Source: Allosphingosinicella vermicomposti
GTDB taxonomy: Bacteria; Pseudomonadota; Alphaproteobacteria; Sphingomonadales; Sphingomonadaceae
NCBI RefSeq assembly: GCF_003012815.1
Contig: NZ_PXYJ01000001.1
Coordinates: 744,001-808,000 of the forward strand
Reading direction: 5' to 3'
DNA length: 64,000 nucleotides
The stretch's first letter is position 1. Every line of letters starts with the position of its first letter. A program made the translations under genes and the position numbers. Under the pieces are notes generated by a model, which worked only from the letters and a program-made list of their open reading frames with translations, did not search any database and was not told the DNA's origin. Shown here piece after piece: positions 62,124 to 64,000 of this stretch.

Positions 62124-62654
62124 ATGGCACGTCCGACGCGATCGAATGACTGGGGTTTTCCGCGCTGGCGTGCCTACGGCAGCGAACGGGCGACGCAGCA
62201 GGTGCGCCTGTGCGACCGCGAAGGCTGCGATGAGCCCGGCGACCGTCCCGCACCCAAATCGCCCAACCGTCCGGATCGCTGGTATTTCTGCGAACGTCAC
62301 GCCGCTGAGTATAATAAGGGCTGGGACTATTTCGCCGGCCTGTCCAAGGAGGACGCCGAGGCTCGCGCCGCCAATGAAGAGCGCGACGCCAACGCCTATG
62401 GCCAGGCGAAATTCTACGGCTGGGGCGGCGAGGGCGACGGCACCCGCAGCCGCGACGAAATGCGCGCGCTGGACATACTCGGCGTCGAGGTGGATGCGGG
62501 TTTTGAGGAAATCAAAGCCGCCTATCGCCGACTCGCCAAGATCAATCACCCGGACGTTGCGCCGGACGATGCCGATGCGGCCAAACGGTTTCAGGCGATC
62601 ACCGCGGCGTATGAAGTGCTTTCGAAGGCCGAAGAGCGGCGGGGCGCCTCATAA
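62124..62654 (+). CDS. J-domain protein with cysteine-rich N-terminus
   Basis: The 176-residue protein has a C-terminal J domain (about 112-172): DILGVEVDAGFEEIKAAYRR and the HPD motif in KINHPDVAP, which stimulates DnaK. The N-terminal part has LCDREGCDEPG and YFCERH, possibly a small zinc site, then a linker rich in acidic residues. No Gly/Phe or DnaJ zinc-finger domain is present. This domain order is common in alphaproteobacteria, function unknown. It starts 36 bases behind rnpB. Confidence 0.88.
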   Translation: MARPTRSNDWGFPRWRAYGSERATQQVRLCDREGCDEPGDRPAPKSPNRPDRWYFCERHAAEYNKGWDYFAGLSKEDAEARAANEERDANAYGQAKFYGWGGEGDGTRSRDEMRALDILGVEVDAGFEEIKAAYRRLAKINHPDVAPDDADAAKRFQAITAAYEVLSKAEERRGAS

Positions 62655-62655
62655 T

Positions 62656-62736
62656 CGTCACCCCGGCGAAAGCCGGGGTCTCAGGACGATTGAGGTGCGA
62701 TCTGGTCACGAGATCCCGGCTTCCGCCGGGATGACG
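62656..62736. repeat. Intergenic palindromic repeat, 'cgtcattccggcgaaagccgg' family
   Basis: CGTCACCCCGGCGAAAGCCG plus GGGTCTCAGGAC and GTCACGAGATCCCGGCTTCC plus GCCGGGATGACG. Very similar to the copy at 63631-63710. It fills the convergent gap between the J-domain and thioesterase genes. Confidence 0.9.
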
Positions 62737-62741
62737 TGTGG

Positions 62742-63197
62742 CTATTTCCGCTTTTCGGTAAACATGAACGTCCCCGTCACATTCGCCACCAGATCCTCCG
62801 GGTCGCCGTCATGCGCCACGCCCCGGACGAAGGCGATCTTGCTGGTGATGCGGTAGCATTCCCCACGCCCGATGATCGTGCGGCCGGGCACGGCGGGACG
62901 GAGGTAATCGATCCGCATGTCGAGCGTCGCCTGATGACGGAAGCGGTTGAGCTTGATCCAGATCGCCATACTCGTCGCCATGTCCATCAGGCTGATGATC
63001 GGGCCCGATGCAATGACGCCGGTTTCCTCGACGCCGATCAATTCCTCGCGGTAATCGAGGGATAATTCCGCCCAATCCGGCCCATGCGCGCGATAGTCGA
63101 TGCCCAGTGCTCCGCCATGCCCGACTTTCCCTGCCAAGTCCGCAAACAGCTTCGGATCGAAGCCCTGCATGTCGCGGAGGGCATCGGCGGCGTTCAT
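62742..63197 (-). CDS. PaaI-type hotdog-fold thioesterase
   Basis: The 151-residue protein shows the hotdog pattern with GPIISLMDMATSMAIW (central helix), LDMRIDYLRPAVPGRTIIGR and VANVTGTFMF. It resembles PaaI/YbgC-like acyl-CoA thioesterases; substrate unknown. ATG 63197 is chosen. Its start overlaps the sufE stop by four bases, so it is co-translated with sufE. Confidence 0.88.
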   Translation of the reverse strand: MNAADALRDMQGFDPKLFADLAGKVGHGGALGIDYRAHGPDWAELSLDYREELIGVEETGVIASGPIISLMDMATSMAIWIKLNRFRHQATLDMRIDYLRPAVPGRTIIGRGECYRITSKIAFVRGVAHDGDPEDLVANVTGTFMFTEKRK

Positions 63198-63601
63198 ACG
63201 TCCATCCGCTCGGCCGTTTGGCGGATGAGCGAGATCATGTTCGGAATCCCTTGCGTACGGTTGGAACTGAGCTGATTCTTGAGATCGAAGGGGCCAAGCG
63301 CGGCCTCGATATCCGTCGCGAGAATATCCCTGGCGGTTCGATCCTGCACTGCCGCGAGAACAAGCGCGATGATGCCCTTCGTGATCGCGGCATTGCTGTC
63401 GGCGAGGAAGTGCAGGCGCCCGTTTTCCTGTGGCATCGGATAGACCCACACAGCCGCCGAACAGCCGCGCACAAGCGTAGCGTCGGTTTTCAATGCATCG
63501 GGCATCGGCTCGAGCGCGCGGCCAAGGTCGATCAGCAGCCGGTAGCGATCGTCGGCCTCAAGCAGTTCGTAATCGGCGTAAATATCGTCGAGCGCGGTCA
63601 T
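63194..63601 (-). CDS. sufE: SufE-family sulfur acceptor protein
   Basis: The 135-residue protein accepts persulfide sulfur from a SufS-type cysteine desulfurase. The sulfur-carrying cysteine is in LVRGCSAAVWV (about residue 47), and the fold motifs RYRLLIDLGRALEPMP and GPFDLKNQLSSNRTQGI are conserved. The desulfurase genes in this window lie about 18 kb away and need not be its partner. It is followed by the thioesterase in one operon. Confidence 0.92.
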   Translation of the reverse strand: MTALDDIYADYELLEADDRYRLLIDLGRALEPMPDALKTDATLVRGCSAAVWVYPMPQENGRLHFLADSNAAITKGIIALVLAAVQDRTARDILATDIEAALGPFDLKNQLSSNRTQGIPNMISLIRQTAERMDV

Positions 63602-63630
63602 GGGCGCGCGGTAACAGAGGATTGGGTGGA

Positions 63631-63710
63631 CGTCACCCCGGCGGAAGCCGGGGTCTCAGGACAAAAGGGTGCGATCTCGTCACGAGATCCCGGCTTCCGC
63701 CGGGATGACG
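63631..63710. repeat. Intergenic palindromic repeat, 'cgtcattccggcgaaagccgg' family
   Basis: CGTCACCCCGGCGGAAGCCG plus GGGTCTCAGGAC and GTCACGAGATCCCGGCTTCC plus GCCGGGATGACG. It lies between the PspB-like gene and sufE, less than 1 kb from its near twin at 62656-62736. Confidence 0.9.
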
Positions 63711-63719
63711 GCGAAGGGA

Positions 63720-63965
63720 TCAACGCTGATCCCGCAGCTTTTCGATCTCGCGCTCCAGGCTGCTTTCCTTGTCGGTCGCGATGCGCTCCAGCACGGCGAC
63801 GCGATCACGGAGCATCTTTACCTCGTCGCGCAGTCGCGCCGATTCCTGATCATTCACATGATATTCGTTACCATGGCGGTCGCGGCGGACGCCATATTTG
63901 GCCTTGAGGATCCCGGCGATGGAGACGATGGCGACAATGATCACCACCATTTCAAACGGATTCAT
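63720..63965 (-). CDS. PspB-like small membrane protein with coiled coil
   Basis: The 81-residue protein has one N-terminal transmembrane helix (FEMVVIIVAIVSIAGILK) followed by a charged linker and a C-terminal heptad region (ARLRDEVKMLRDRVAVLERI). The layout matches PspB of the phage-shock response, which couples membrane stress to PspA release; sequence alone does not prove it. No pspA, pspC or pspF gene is in the window, which ends 35 bases upstream. Confidence 0.65.
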   Translation of the reverse strand: MNPFEMVVIIVAIVSIAGILKAKYGVRRDRHGNEYHVNDQESARLRDEVKMLRDRVAVLERIATDKESSLEREIEKLRDQR

Positions 63966-64000
63966 GCGACGAAGCTCCTTTTTCGCTTAGTCTATCAGCG

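Overview
The window is about 64 kb of gene-dense, high-GC chromosome with no rRNA, tRNA, prophage or CRISPR array that I could find. Gene content and order point to an alphaproteobacterium of the Sphingomonadales, most likely Sphingomonas or a close relative. Examples are proS-lolC-lolD-dnaE, chpT beside a compact che operon, a short proS without the bacterial insertion domain, electron-transfer flavoprotein:ubiquinone oxidoreductase, and a deoxyhypusine-synthase-like gene beside ornithine decarboxylase. This taxonomic call is inference from protein content only.

Layout. 1-9.1 kb: plsY (partial), dprA, a GNAT acetyltransferase, topA, an FKBP isomerase, tpiA, secG, pyrG. 9.3-11.9 kb: an MFS symporter and a YghU-like glutathione transferase. 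12.2-17.6 kb: an accessory locus that I consider the most interesting part. It holds a secreted Asn/Gly-rich tandem-repeat protein, two Sec-exported proteins with a double-glycine cleavage motif (ELxxQRGG), a Sec-exported C39 peptidase with no ABC transporter, a convergent coiled-coil/beta-barrel outer-membrane protein, a Crp-type regulator and a LuxR-type regulator. The parts list resembles the Fap functional-amyloid system of Pseudomonas. 18-29.9 kb: proS, lolC, lolD, an LprI-like protein, dnaE, a radical SAM protein, a lytic transglycosylase and a degenerate uracil-DNA glycosylase. 30-36.8 kb: ETF-QO, ispE, enoyl-CoA hydratase, N-formylglutamate amidohydrolase, nnr (NAD(P)HX repair) and a TrmA/RlmD-type methyltransferase. 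36.9-41.3 kb: a MAPEG protein, polyamine genes and threonine dehydratase. 41.4-45.6 kb: a hydrolase, two cysteine desulfurases, ferredoxin and the SRP RNA. 45.9-54.8 kb: dnaX, ybaB, LD-carboxypeptidase, mtgA, an M13 peptidase, rpoH, rluD and a JAMM peptidase. 54.9-60.9 kb: chpT and cheA-W-Y-B-R, with a CtrA-like box in front of cheA. 60.9-64 kb: an AmpD-like amidase, rnpB, a J-domain protein, a thioesterase, sufE and a PspB-like protein.

A second theme is a dense population of short palindromic repeats of several families. They fill many intergenic gaps and also lie in frame inside both cysteine desulfurase genes, probably inside ispE, inside rnpB, and at the end of the threonine dehydratase gene. 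This recalls the Rickettsia palindromic elements. A ~270-bp MITE-like element with 28-bp terminal inverted repeats sits just before the first cysteine desulfurase gene.
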